Positions 9,540 to 18,463 of a stretch of 64,000 nt of DNA are shown in pieces. The number at the start of each line of letters is the position of its first letter. Position 1 is the stretch's first letter. Under the pieces are notes generated by a model that did not search any database, was not told the origin of the DNA, and saw nothing but the letters and a program-made list of their open reading frames with translations. Source of the stretch: Pontibacter mucosus (GTDB lineage: Bacteria; Bacteroidota; Bacteroidia; Cytophagales; Hymenobacteraceae); contig NZ_QBKI01000003.1 of NCBI RefSeq assembly GCF_003054055.1, forward strand, positions 62,001-126,000, written 5' to 3'. Made by a program: the position numbers and the translations under genes.

Positions 9540-9643
9540 AATAGTAACTGGTAAAAGGTCATACAGTACACTATATAGCGCAGAAAGAGGCAAATGGTTA
9601 GGGCAAACCAAGTATAAATTTACCTGCCGGAACCAGCCGTAAT

Positions 9644-10660
9644 TTACATGATATTCACCTCCGGATGCAGCCTGATGCCGAACTTTTGCTCCACTGAGGC
9701 AATCACCTCGAAAGCCAGTTTCCGGATGTCCTCGCCGCTGGCCCCGCCATAGTTTACCAGTACCAGCGCCTGGTTTTTATGCACCCCGTAGTTATTGATG
9801 ACCTTGCCCTTCCAGCCGCATTGCTCAATCAGCCAGCCGGCCGGTACTTTCACGGTTGTTTCCGAAACCGGGTAGGAAGGGATGCCGGGGTATTGTTTTT
9901 GCAGCCCCTCGAACTGGCTCAGCGGTATTTCCGGGTTTTTGAAAAAGCTGCCTGCATTTCCGATTTGCTTCGGGTCTGGTAGTTTGCTCTGTCGGATATG
10001 GCACACGGCGGCGCTTACGTGCTGTATGGTCGGCTCCTGCACCTGCATTTCCTCCAGCGTGGTTTTTATGGCGCCGTAAGTGGTGTTCAGGGTATGCTTT
10101 TTATGCAGCCTGAAGGTCACGTGCGTTACGATGTACTGGCCCTTTAGCTCATTTTTGAAAACGCTCTCGCGGTAGCCAAAGCGGCAGGTTGCGTTATCAA
10201 AGCTGCGTACCTCCGCGGTCTCGATATGCACTGCCTCCAGCTCCTGAAACACGTCTTTCAGCTCCACACCGTAGGCGCCAATGTTTTGCAGCGGGGCCGC
10301 GCCTACCGTGCCTGGTATCAGCGACAGGTTCTCCAGCCCGCCCAGGTTCTGCGACAAGGTATAAAGTACAAACTCGTGCCATACTTCGCCGGCGCCCGCT
10401 TTCAGGTACACATGCTCCTCATCTTCCGCTATTTTCTCCACTCCCTTTATGCCATTCTGCAGCACAAGCCCGTCAAAATCTTTGGTAAAGAGTAGGTTAC
10501 TGCCACCGCCAAGTATAAGTTTGGGCTCCTGTCGCAGTTCAGGCATTTGCAGCAGCTCCTGCAGCTCTGCCACCGTGTCGAACCGTGCGAAGAGCTTGGC
10601 CTTCACGTCGATGCCGAAGGTGTTGTAGGGTTTTAAGGGGAAATCGGTCTGCAGTCTCAT
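9644..10660 (-). CDS. murB: UDP-N-acetylenolpyruvoylglucosamine reductase MurB
   Basis: Cytoplasmic flavoenzyme that makes UDP-MurNAc, the second committed step of peptidoglycan synthesis. The 338 residues show the FAD-binding segments GGGSNLLFTKDFDGLVL and SLIPGTVGAAPLQNIGAYG, the Tyr of GYRESVFK and the proton-donor Ser of NAGSFFKNPE. The length and presence of the GYR-x-S loop suggest the E. coli-like type I enzyme. It is monocistronic here, with a -7 box 20 bases upstream of the ATG. Confidence 0.97.
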   Translation of the reverse strand: MRLQTDFPLKPYNTFGIDVKAKLFARFDTVAELQELLQMPELRQEPKLILGGGSNLLFTKDFDGLVLQNGIKGVEKIAEDEEHVYLKAGAGEVWHEFVLYTLSQNLGGLENLSLIPGTVGAAPLQNIGAYGVELKDVFQELEAVHIETAEVRSFDNATCRFGYRESVFKNELKGQYIVTHVTFRLHKKHTLNTTYGAIKTTLEEMQVQEPTIQHVSAAVCHIRQSKLPDPKQIGNAGSFFKNPEIPLSQFEGLQKQYPGIPSYPVSETTVKVPAGWLIEQCGWKGKVINNYGVHKNQALVLVNYGGASGEDIRKLAFEVIASVEQKFGIRLHPEVNIM

Positions 10661-10679
10661 AAGCGGGTGTTATTTGCGG

Positions 10680-10687
10680 CAAAGATA
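10680..10687 (-). promoter_or_regulatory. Bacteroidota -7 box for murB
   Basis: Reads TATCTTTG on the minus strand (TAnnTTTG), about 20 bases before the murB ATG. Confidence 0.5.
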
Positions 10688-10863
10688 GGCATTTTGAGTT
10701 TAAGAGTTCGGGGACAAGGGGCAATCCCTGTTCTATTTACACTTTATGCTGAGGGAGGCGTTGGAAGATTTTAACTGGTGTAAGTATAATAACGTAAAGT
10801 TAATATTGAACTATACTAATTTTTTTATACCTTCCATCATCTATACTTTAAGGTGCGCGAACG

Positions 10864-11376
10864 ATGAGAAAACAAGCTAAGAACCTTTTGTTGCTGCTGC
10901 TATTGCCCCTGCTTTGCTCTTGCCCGGGTGGCGATGAGCCCATGCCTGAAACGGCGTACTCCCCGATACTGATGAGCCGCCAGCAACTGGAAACATCCAT
11001 CCTCAGGAAGGAGCCAAGAACTATCGCCAACCCTGGCAAGATCTACCGCTACGGCCACTATATCCTCATAAACGAGCCCTACAAAGGAGTGCACATCATC
11101 AACAACCAAAACCCGAAGGCACCTGTCAATATTGCCTTTATACAAGTGCCGGGTTGCGTGGATATGGCCTTGAAGGACAATGTTTTATACGTTGATAATG
11201 CTGTGGATCTTGTGGCCATTAAGCTGAGCGATTTCAACAGCATAGAAGTTGCCAAACGGGTACGCGGCGCCTTGCCACCCTTGCTGCCTCCTGACAACCT
11301 GGGGGTAGCGTATTCCATGGCTGGCGCACCTGAAGATGCCGTTATTGTAGGTTGGGAACTCAGAAAAGGGGAATAA
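10864..11376 (+). CDS. LVIVD-type lipoprotein, short
   Basis: A 170-residue product with signal peptide and lipobox LLCSC. It contains a segment of the LVIVD beta-propeller-like repeat type: GHYILINEPYKGVHIINNQ then PKAPVNIAFIQVPGCVDMAL. LVIVD lipoproteins are usually about 400 residues, so this one has only part of a propeller. It sits 1 base before the next LVIVD gene, so the two are probably co-transcribed and may work as a pair. The function is unknown. Confidence 0.7.
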   Translation: MRKQAKNLLLLLLLPLLCSCPGGDEPMPETAYSPILMSRQQLETSILRKEPRTIANPGKIYRYGHYILINEPYKGVHIINNQNPKAPVNIAFIQVPGCVDMALKDNVLYVDNAVDLVAIKLSDFNSIEVAKRVRGALPPLLPPDNLGVAYSMAGAPEDAVIVGWELRKGE

Positions 11377-11377
11377 T

Positions 11378-12127
11378 ATGAACAGGTTATACTTCATCGC
11401 CCTGGCGGTATTGGGGGCTGGCACTTTGTTTTCTTGCACCAGCGATACCAACCCTACACCTGTAAATGACGGTGCGCAGGGGGCAGGAGGCTCTATGGCC
11501 AGGTTCGCCATTAGCGGCAACCACCTGTATACCGTGGACCATTTTGGCCTCAACCTGTTTGACATCAGTAACCCGGAAGACCCCCAGCAGGGGCAGCGGG
11601 TGCCAATTGGAGTCGGCATCGAGACCATTTTCCCCTTTGAGGATAAGCTGTTTATCGGCACCCAGACCGGGATGCATATCTATAATGTCCAGCAGCCGGA
11701 GTCCCCAAGGCACCTTTCGCAGTACCAGCACGTGGTTAGCTGTGACCCTGTAGTAACCGATGGGCGCTATGCCTATGTTACCCTCAGCACGGGCACCGCC
11801 TGCCGCCTGGCCATCAACGAGCTCCAGATCGTGGATTTGCAAAACATCGCCTCTCCCACGCTGCTGAAGCAGTATAGTATGACCAACCCCAAGGGACTGG
11901 GCATAGACAAAGGCAAGTTGTTTGTGTGCGACGAGGGACTGAAAGTATACGATGCCACGGACGTAATGGCGCTGAAGCTGGAGCAGCATTTTCAGATCAA
12001 CGCTTTTGATGTGATCCCGGACAACGGGCGGCTGCTGGTTATCGGCAGCGATGGCCTTTACCAATTCACCTATGAAAACGGCAAGCTGGAACTGCTGAGC
12101 ACCATCCTGATCAAACCATCCACCTAA
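11378..12127 (+). CDS. LVIVD-type lipoprotein
   Basis: A 249-residue product with signal and lipobox LFSC, then repeats of the form LYTVDHFGLNLFDISNPEDP, LFIGTQTGMHIYNVQQPESP and LQIVDLQNIASP, as in LVIVD repeat proteins that form a surface beta-propeller. It is the middle gene of a three-gene set (short LVIVD lipoprotein, this one, then an outer-membrane protein). The reading frame is intact with its own signal peptide, so it is not a fragment of its upstream neighbour. Ligand or partner is unknown. Confidence 0.75.
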   Translation: MNRLYFIALAVLGAGTLFSCTSDTNPTPVNDGAQGAGGSMARFAISGNHLYTVDHFGLNLFDISNPEDPQQGQRVPIGVGIETIFPFEDKLFIGTQTGMHIYNVQQPESPRHLSQYQHVVSCDPVVTDGRYAYVTLSTGTACRLAINELQIVDLQNIASPTLLKQYSMTNPKGLGIDKGKLFVCDEGLKVYDATDVMALKLEQHFQINAFDVIPDNGRLLVIGSDGLYQFTYENGKLELLSTILIKPST

Positions 12128-12143
12128 CCTGCCGCCACCCCCG

Positions 12144-12821
12144 ATGATGAAAACCCTTACTGCCTGTATACTTTTGCTGCTCCTGCCGCTGTTGCAAGCC
12201 CGTGCACAGGTGCTGGACCCTGCTCCGGATAAAAAAATAAGTATCAAGTTCAGTCCGCAGCATTTGTTCATAAACGGCCTGCACCTGTATGTCGAGAAAG
12301 TACCGGGGCAGGGGAGCCGGCATGGGTTTGTGTTTTCACCCAGGCTTTATGTGGGCAACACGGGTACGGTTGATGTGTTAGCGGGTCGCAATTGGGTCGA
12401 GGAGTCTGATGTGAAAGGCTATGGGGCAGAAGTGCTGCACAGGTTCTACCTCAGCGACTACATCAGCCAGTATAACCGAAGGGTGTATCTTTCCTATGGG
12501 GTTAATTACCATCGCTTTAACCTTGAGTTTGAAAGGCAGGGATGGGTTCGTGAAACTGATGCAGAAGGGCTGGATGTGTATAAGTACAGGTTGCGCCCCT
12601 TTAACGAGAAAATCAACCGCGTGGGGGGAGTTGCGTTACTGGGCCTGCAGGTTCCGGCAGTAGAGGGCGTGTTGCTTTTCGATTTTTATCTCGGGGCTGC
12701 CCTGAAGCATAGCTCTGCCAACACCGATTTCAGCCACGTGCGCTTCAACAGGAATGCCTTTGATTTTGGTTACTCAGGCCTGCATTTTGTCAGCGGACTC
12801 ACTGTCGGGGTGGCGCTATAG
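12144..12821 (+). CDS. Predicted outer-membrane beta-barrel protein
   Basis: The 225-residue product has a signal peptide ending in QARAQ and then amphipathic strands with aromatic girdles (FVFSPRLYVGNTG, RRVYLSYGVNYHRFNLEF, GVLLFDFYLGAALKH), ending in GLTVGVAL. This pattern suggests a small barrel, perhaps eight strands. It follows the LVIVD lipoproteins with a 16-base gap, so the three may form an envelope complex; that is inference. Confidence 0.65.
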   Translation: MMKTLTACILLLLLPLLQARAQVLDPAPDKKISIKFSPQHLFINGLHLYVEKVPGQGSRHGFVFSPRLYVGNTGTVDVLAGRNWVEESDVKGYGAEVLHRFYLSDYISQYNRRVYLSYGVNYHRFNLEFERQGWVRETDAEGLDVYKYRLRPFNEKINRVGGVALLGLQVPAVEGVLLFDFYLGAALKHSSANTDFSHVRFNRNAFDFGYSGLHFVSGLTVGVAL

Positions 12822-12895
12822 GCACCTTCTGTAATAACTTCTTTGCTCCGAAACTGCTTGGCATTGCCTTATTCGGAACTCGCTACACTATCTGC

Positions 12896-12903
12896 TATCT
12901 TTG
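12896..12903 (+). promoter_or_regulatory. Bacteroidota -7 box for the THUMP methyltransferase
   Basis: TATCTTTG matches TAnnTTTG, 22 bases upstream of the ATG at 12925. Confidence 0.5.
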
Positions 12904-12924
12904 CAACCAGATAAAGTATAAAGT

Positions 12925-14109
12925 ATGGCGAAGAAGACGCAAAGCGAGAATTTTAATATCATAGCCACCACGCTGGCCGGCCTGGAGGAGGTATTGGCAG
13001 CCGAGCTGCGCGAACTGGACATGGAGTATGTAAAAGTGGGGAACCGCGTGGTGACCTGCTCGGGTAACCTGCGCCAGCTGTACGAGGCCAACCTGTGGTG
13101 CCGCACTGCCATCCGCATCCTGAAGCCTATCCGCCAGTTCAAGGTTCGTGACGAGAAAAGCCTTTATGAGCAGGTGCAGAAGACAGATTGGTCGGAGTTC
13201 TTCGGCGTGGACATGACCTTCGCCATCGATGCGGTGGTGAGCCACTCCACTTTCGAGCACTCGCTGTATGTGGCGCAGCTAACCAAGGATGCCATAGTGG
13301 ACCAGTTCCGGGCCAACACCGGTGAGCGGCCTTCAGTGGACCGTATCCGACCCGATGTGCGCCTGAACCTGCACATGCACGACAACCTGGTTACCCTTTC
13401 GCTCGACTCCTCTGGCGACTCGCTGCACCGCCGCGGCTACCGCCTGCAGACGAACGTGGCGCCGCTGAACGAAGTACTGGCTGCTGGCATCATCGCCCTT
13501 TCCGGCTGGGACAAGAAATCACCGTTCATAGACCCGATGTGTGGTTCCGGCACCTTCCTGATAGAAGCCGCCCTGATGGCACAGAACATCGCGCCTGGCC
13601 TCTTCCGCCGCGACCCTTACGGCTTTGAGAAGTGGAAAGACTATAACGAGTCGCTTTTTGAGATGGTCTGGAACACAGCTGAGGCGAAGGAAAAGCGTAC
13701 GCTACAAGCGCAAATTATAGGCTATGACCTGGACGCAGATTACGTAGAGGCTGCCCGCAACAACATCGCCAACGCCGGTCTGGAAAACATCATACAGGTA
13801 GAGCAGGCCGACTTTTTCGAAACGCAGGCTCCGGAAGGCCACGGCGTGGTCGTGATGAACCCGCCCTACAACGAGCGCATTCAGTCGGAAGACATCAACG
13901 AGCTCTATAAAAACATCGGCGACACTTTAAAGAACAACTACCAGGGCTACGACGCCTTTGTGTTTACCGGTAACCTGGAGGCCGCCAAAAGTATAGGCTT
14001 GCGCACCTCGCGCCGTGTGCCGCTCTACAATGGCTCTATTGAGTGCCGTCTGCTGAAGTATGAGCTGTACCGTGGCTCCCGAAAAGGCGGGGGAGAGGAA
14101 GTGGCTTAG
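12925..14109 (+). CDS. THUMP-domain RNA methyltransferase (RlmL N-terminal/YpsC-like)
   Basis: A 394-residue protein with an N-terminal THUMP RNA-binding region (about 50-160), then a Rossmann methyltransferase with FIDPMCGSGTFLIEAALMA for SAM binding and MNPPYNERI as the catalytic N-PP-Y motif typical of N2-guanine or N6-adenine methylation. It corresponds to the first half of E. coli RlmKL, which modifies G2445 of 23S rRNA; that target is inferred. It converges on topA across a strong hairpin. Confidence 0.88.
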   Translation: MAKKTQSENFNIIATTLAGLEEVLAAELRELDMEYVKVGNRVVTCSGNLRQLYEANLWCRTAIRILKPIRQFKVRDEKSLYEQVQKTDWSEFFGVDMTFAIDAVVSHSTFEHSLYVAQLTKDAIVDQFRANTGERPSVDRIRPDVRLNLHMHDNLVTLSLDSSGDSLHRRGYRLQTNVAPLNEVLAAGIIALSGWDKKSPFIDPMCGSGTFLIEAALMAQNIAPGLFRRDPYGFEKWKDYNESLFEMVWNTAEAKEKRTLQAQIIGYDLDADYVEAARNNIANAGLENIIQVEQADFFETQAPEGHGVVVMNPPYNERIQSEDINELYKNIGDTLKNNYQGYDAFVFTGNLEAAKSIGLRTSRRVPLYNGSIECRLLKYELYRGSRKGGGEEVA

Positions 14110-14150
14110 AAGTTAGAAAGTTAAAAAGTTAGAAGGTTAGAAAGTGGGGG
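14110..14150. repeat. Short iterated spacer (GTTAGAAAG-like)
   Basis: Just after the methyltransferase stop codon the sequence iterates GTTAGAAA, GTTAAAAA, GTTAGAAG, GTTAGAAA. Similar iterated spacers occur at 52313-52407. Their role is unknown. Confidence 0.6.
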
Positions 14151-14320
14151 AGATGCAACTGCCCACATTTAGCTCCTAAGCATGTGAGCAGTTTATCAGC
14201 AAGGAGCCATAAGTATAAGTATGGCAGCTTTCGCTTAGAGCAAGACTACATACTTATGAAATGCGATAAAAGCCAATCATACAGCTAATCGTGAGCGAAG
14301 GGAGTCAAGAATATCATAAC

Positions 14321-14351
14321 AAAAAGAGCACCTTATGCAGGTGCTCTTTTT
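14321..14351. terminator. Bidirectional terminator between rlm-like gene and topA
   Basis: Stem AAAAAGAGCACCT (14321-14333) with its complement at 14339-14351 around a 5-base loop; A-run and T-run on the two sides suit both convergent genes. Confidence 0.9.
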
Positions 14352-14371
14352 GTTTGAATGCATAAGTAACG

Positions 14372-16807
14372 CTATGCCTTTTTCTTAGGCGCGGCTTTCT
14401 TGGCTGTGGTTGTTTTTTTAGTAGCTGTAGCCTTTTTGGTGGCTGTTTTCTTTGTAGCCGCAGGCTTTTCGGTTTCAGCTTTCTTTTTAAAGCCGCCGCG
14501 GCCTTTCTTTTCAGGCGTAGCCTCGGCCAGCGCCAGGCATTCTTCCAGCGTCAACTCAGCAGGCTCTTTGCCTTTCGGAATCTTCACGTTCTTTTTGCCA
14601 GCCGCGATGTATGGGCCATACCGGCCGTTCAGCACCTGTATGTCCGGGTTTTCCGGGAAGGTCTTAATAACTTTCTCTGCATCCGCCTTGCGTTTGGCCT
14701 GTATCAGATCTACAGCTTCCTCGGCTGTTACGATCATGGGGTCCAGCGTTTTGGGCAGTGAGTAGAACTTGCCGTCGTGGCGGATGTAGGGCCCGAAGCG
14801 ACCAACAGCTGCGGTCATTTCCTTTTCTTCGAAGGTGCCTACAATGCGCGGCAGTTTAAACAGCTCCAGGGCATCCTCCAGCGCCAGGCTTTCGATGAAC
14901 TGGCCTTTGCGCAGGCTGGCATAAACCGGTTTCTCGCCGGTCTCCGGGTTTTCCTCTCCCAATTGCACATAAGGGCCAAATCTGCCCAGTTTGGCAACTA
15001 CCGTTTTGCCGGAAACAGGGTCCGTACCCAGCTCGCGGGCACCCGAAACTTCTGCTCTGGAGATATTCTCACTCGATGCGATGCGCTCGTGGAACTTCTC
15101 GTAGAATTTCTCCAGCATGTCCTCCCACTCTTTCTGGCCCTGCGCAATCTCGTCGAACTCGGCCTCCACACGGGCTGTAAAGGAATAGTCAATCACGTTC
15201 GGGAAGTGCTCCACCAAAAAGTCGTTCACTACCATTGCCGTGTCCGTCGGGAACAGCTTGGCTTTCTCGGCGCCCGTAATCTCGGTTTTGGTTTGGGAGG
15301 AGATATTTTCTCCTTTCAGCGTCAGTACCCGGAACGGGCGTTCCTTTCCCTCGCGGCTGTCTTTCTCTACGTAACCACGTTTCTGGATAGTAGAAATGGT
15401 AGGAGCGTAGGTAGACGGGCGGCCAATGCCCATTTCCTCAAGTTTCTTTACGAGGCTGGCTTCGGTGTAGCGGGCGGCCGGGCGGCTGTAGCGCTGGGTG
15501 GCCACCATCTGGCGCAGGTCTATAGTTTGCCCGATGCTCAGAGGCGGCAGCATGCCTTTTACATCCTCATCAGCGCCTTCCTCCTCATCGTCTTTCGATT
15601 CGATGTATACTTTCAGGAAGCCCTCAAACTTGATCACCTCACCGTTAGCCTGCAGCTTCTGGTCGGGCTGTGTGGAGATGCCGATGGTTACAGTCGTTTT
15701 CTCTATCTCTGCGTCCGCCATCTGGGAGGCAATGGCGCGTTTCCAGATCAGTTCGTACAAACGCTGCTCATTGCGGTCACTGCTCACGGTCATCTGCGAG
15801 AAATCTGTTGGGCGGATAGCTTCGTGTGCCTCCTGTGCGGAGGCCGATTTGGTTTTGAAGCGTCGCGTTTTCACGAACTTTTCCCCAAAAGAGCGCTGTA
15901 TTTCGCGACTGGCACCTTGTATGGCCTCCTCCGACAGGTTCACTGAGTCGGTACGCATGTAGGAGATCTTACCGGCTTCGTACAGGCGCTGCGCGATGGT
16001 CATGGTCTGTGCCACGGAGAAGTATAGCTTCCGGCTGGCTTCCTGCTGCAGGGTAGAGGTGGTGAACGGCGGAGCAGGGCTGCGCTTGAGCGGCTTTTTC
16101 TCCAGGTTCTCAATTTTATAATCTGCACCGATACATTGCTGCAGGAAATGCTGGGCCTCCTCTTCGGTTTTGAACTTCTGTGGGAGCTCGGCCTCCAGGG
16201 TGCGGCCCTGTACATCAAACGATGCCGTAATTCGGAAAGTAGCCTCCGCCTTGAATCGCTCAATCTCGCGCTCGCGCTCCACCACCAGGCGTACCGCCAC
16301 CGACTGTACACGACCAGCTGAAAGCCCAGTTTTGATTTTCTTCCACAGTACCGGCGACAGTTCAAAACCTACCAGGCGGTCCAGGATACGGCGCGCCTGC
16401 TGGGCGTTTACCAGGTCCATGTCGATGCCGCGCGGCGAGCTGATGGCGTTAAGTATGGCGTTTTTAGTGATCTCGCGGAAAACGATGCGACGCGTCTTGG
16501 CGTCGTTCAGGTTCAGGGCCTCTGTCAGGTGCCACGAAATGGCTTCTCCCTCGCGGTCGTCGTCCGATGCCAGCCAAACTGTCTCCGCCTCCTTTGCCAG
16601 CTTGCGCAGCTGCGACACCACCTCCCGCTTATCGCTGGAGATGACATAGGTGGGCTTGAAACCGTTCTCTATATCAATGGCATTGTTGTCCTTAGGCAGG
16701 TCGCGCACATGGCCGAAGCTGGATTTCACAACGAAATCCTTCCCTAAATATCCCTCAATCGTCTTGGCCTTGGCAGGCGACTCTACTATGACTAAATTTT
16801 TTATCAT
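14372..16807 (-). CDS. topA: DNA topoisomerase I
   Basis: Type IA topoisomerase that relaxes negative supercoils. The 811 residues show TOPRIM motifs VIVESPAKAKT (7-17) and SDDDREGEA (81-89) that bind Mg2+, and the catalytic Tyr in YMRTDS (about Tyr283). After the core come repeated C-terminal LGRFGPYVQLG/VGRFGPYIRHDG/NGRYGPYIAAG modules that replace zinc fingers in this lineage, and a Lys/Ala/Thr-rich tail of about 30 residues for DNA contact. The ATG at 16807 is well supported. Confidence 0.97.
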   Translation of the reverse strand: MIKNLVIVESPAKAKTIEGYLGKDFVVKSSFGHVRDLPKDNNAIDIENGFKPTYVISSDKREVVSQLRKLAKEAETVWLASDDDREGEAISWHLTEALNLNDAKTRRIVFREITKNAILNAISSPRGIDMDLVNAQQARRILDRLVGFELSPVLWKKIKTGLSAGRVQSVAVRLVVEREREIERFKAEATFRITASFDVQGRTLEAELPQKFKTEEEAQHFLQQCIGADYKIENLEKKPLKRSPAPPFTTSTLQQEASRKLYFSVAQTMTIAQRLYEAGKISYMRTDSVNLSEEAIQGASREIQRSFGEKFVKTRRFKTKSASAQEAHEAIRPTDFSQMTVSSDRNEQRLYELIWKRAIASQMADAEIEKTTVTIGISTQPDQKLQANGEVIKFEGFLKVYIESKDDEEEGADEDVKGMLPPLSIGQTIDLRQMVATQRYSRPAARYTEASLVKKLEEMGIGRPSTYAPTISTIQKRGYVEKDSREGKERPFRVLTLKGENISSQTKTEITGAEKAKLFPTDTAMVVNDFLVEHFPNVIDYSFTARVEAEFDEIAQGQKEWEDMLEKFYEKFHERIASSENISRAEVSGARELGTDPVSGKTVVAKLGRFGPYVQLGEENPETGEKPVYASLRKGQFIESLALEDALELFKLPRIVGTFEEKEMTAAVGRFGPYIRHDGKFYSLPKTLDPMIVTAEEAVDLIQAKRKADAEKVIKTFPENPDIQVLNGRYGPYIAAGKKNVKIPKGKEPAELTLEECLALAEATPEKKGRGGFKKKAETEKPAATKKTATKKATATKKTTTAKKAAPKKKA

Positions 16808-16972
16808 CCTTTATCTTTACAGGGCGAACAGGTGAGATTTTGCCCAAAGTTCAAATTTTTTTTTCAACAATTACAACCCAATCCGTATAAGAGGGGTTTA
16901 AACTACGCAATTAAAACTCCGCCGGCCCTGTGTCGGGCCAGTACAAGTACTATACGGTCATCCGACAAATCT

Positions 16973-17461
16973 ATGCAAAGAATCGTGCTCCTATGCCGTC
17001 ATGCTGAAGCGTATGAACCCTTTCCGCTCCAGCCTGACTTTGAACGCGAACTTACTCCCAACGGCCATCAGCAGGCAAAAACGACAGGCCAGTGGCTGCG
17101 CGAAAAATTTTCTAAAGTTGATGCCCTCCTGGCCAGTCCCGCTGCCCGGGCCAACGCCACGGCCCGCATCATCGCCAGCCGTTTATACTTTGATGAGGAG
17201 AACATCACCTATAACCCGGACCTCTACAATGCCCGCGAGACAAAACTGATAAATAGCCTGGGGGAGCTGCCGGACAAGGTGAAGCAGGTGCTGCTGGTGG
17301 CTCACAACCCCGGCCTGACACGCCTTGCCCGCGAGCTAACGGAGAACCTGCGCCTTGGTTACCTCGAGCCAGGAGGCGTTGTAGCAGTAGCCCTGCAACT
17401 GGAGCAATGGCAGGAAATCCACACTACCACCGGCCTGCTGCTGGAACAGTTTGAGTCCTAA
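16973..17461 (+). CDS. SixA-like phosphohistidine phosphatase (histidine phosphatase family)
   Basis: A 162-residue product from the ATG at 16973; the longer upstream frame lacks family similarity. LCRHAEA carries the catalytic RH pair and VAHNPGLTRLAREL the second His. SixA in E. coli removes phosphate from HPt His of a kinase. Here the next co-directional genes form a chemosensory pathway whose CheA has an HPt domain, so a role in that pathway is possible but not shown. It ends 104 bases before the ParA gene. Confidence 0.8.
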   Translation: MQRIVLLCRHAEAYEPFPLQPDFERELTPNGHQQAKTTGQWLREKFSKVDALLASPAARANATARIIASRLYFDEENITYNPDLYNARETKLINSLGELPDKVKQVLLVAHNPGLTRLARELTENLRLGYLEPGGVVAVALQLEQWQEIHTTTGLLLEQFES

Positions 17462-17565
17462 GGGACCGGCTCCGGAAATATTATACTTTTAAAATATTCC
17501 TCTTTTGCTTATTTTAGTGGTGCGGCTGGTTGCAAACGATCCTCCGCATCCTTAATACCCACACC

Positions 17566-18312
17566 ATGAAGACGAAGGTAGTAGCCGTCATTAACCAGAA
17601 AGGCGGCACCGGCAAAACAACTACAACCATAAACCTGGGCAGTGCCCTGAGCAAGCTGGGCAAAAAGGTGCTTTTAATAGACCTGGACCCGCAGAGCAAC
17701 CTTTCCTACTCACTGGCCATTTCTAACCCGGAGGCGACGCTGGCCAGTGTTTTTCTCGGCGACCAGAGCCTACAGGATACGTGGGTAGAGAAGGACGGGC
17801 TGTGGGTGGTGCCCGGCTCAAACGAACTGGTGGATGTAGAGATCTCGCTGGTAACAGAGCCGGACCGGGAGAAGTTTCTTCAGAAAATTCTGGCAGAGGC
17901 AAAAGGCTTTGATTTTATACTTATTGATTGTCCACCCTCACTTTCCGTTCTCACGCTAAACGCCCTGACTGCAGCCCATGAGGTGCTCATACCCTTGCAG
18001 ATGGAGGTGCTCACCCTGCAGGGGCTTGATCAGATCATGAACACGGTTCAAAAAGTAAAAAAAGCCTTCAACCCGCAACTTAAAGTAAAAGGAATCGTAG
18101 TGGTGATGTTTGATGTGCGCCGAAAGCTAAGCCAGGAAGTGCTGGAGTACCTGCACGAGAATGTTAAAGAGAAAATATTCCGCATCCACATCCGCATGAA
18201 CGTGAAACTTGCTGAAGCCCCCTCTTTTGGGCAAAGTATTTTGGACTACGACGCTTCCTCCAACGGCGCGCGCGACTACATGGCGCTTGCCGAGGAGTAT
18301 CTGGAAAGCTGA
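17566..18312 (+). CDS. Orphan ParA/Soj-type ATPase
   Basis: A 248-residue P-loop ATPase with the deviant Walker A KGGTGKTT, the LIDLDPQSNLSYSL strand and FILIDCPPSLSVL as Walker B. I choose the ATG at 17566 because MKTKVVAVINQKGG is the family N-terminus. There is no parB or parS-like repeat next to it, while it lies directly upstream of a chemoreceptor cluster. ParA homologues such as Rhodobacter PpfA and Vibrio ParC position chemoreceptor arrays, so a positioning role for the soluble receptor here is an attractive inference. A chromosome-segregation role is the alternative. Confidence 0.85.
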   Translation: MKTKVVAVINQKGGTGKTTTTINLGSALSKLGKKVLLIDLDPQSNLSYSLAISNPEATLASVFLGDQSLQDTWVEKDGLWVVPGSNELVDVEISLVTEPDREKFLQKILAEAKGFDFILIDCPPSLSVLTLNALTAAHEVLIPLQMEVLTLQGLDQIMNTVQKVKKAFNPQLKVKGIVVVMFDVRRKLSQEVLEYLHENVKEKIFRIHIRMNVKLAEAPSFGQSILDYDASSNGARDYMALAEEYLES

Positions 18313-18463
18313 TAAACAGTTATCAGCATAAGCGGGAAATTTTATACTTTTATAGTAAATTGCACTACATACATCCTGCGGCAGCCGCACAGCATGAGGC
18401 ATAAGCAAGCCACCCGGAGTGGCACTGCACAGGAAAGACACCCTATTCCAACCAAACGAATAT

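Noticed and set aside
14777-15946. A 389-residue open frame antisense to topA
   Set aside because: It lies wholly inside the topA coding region, reading its complement; the topA frame has intact family motifs. The antisense frame has no recognisable domain.
17566-18312. A parABS partition locus
   Set aside because: Only ParA is present; no ParB gene and no clustered parS-like sites were seen.
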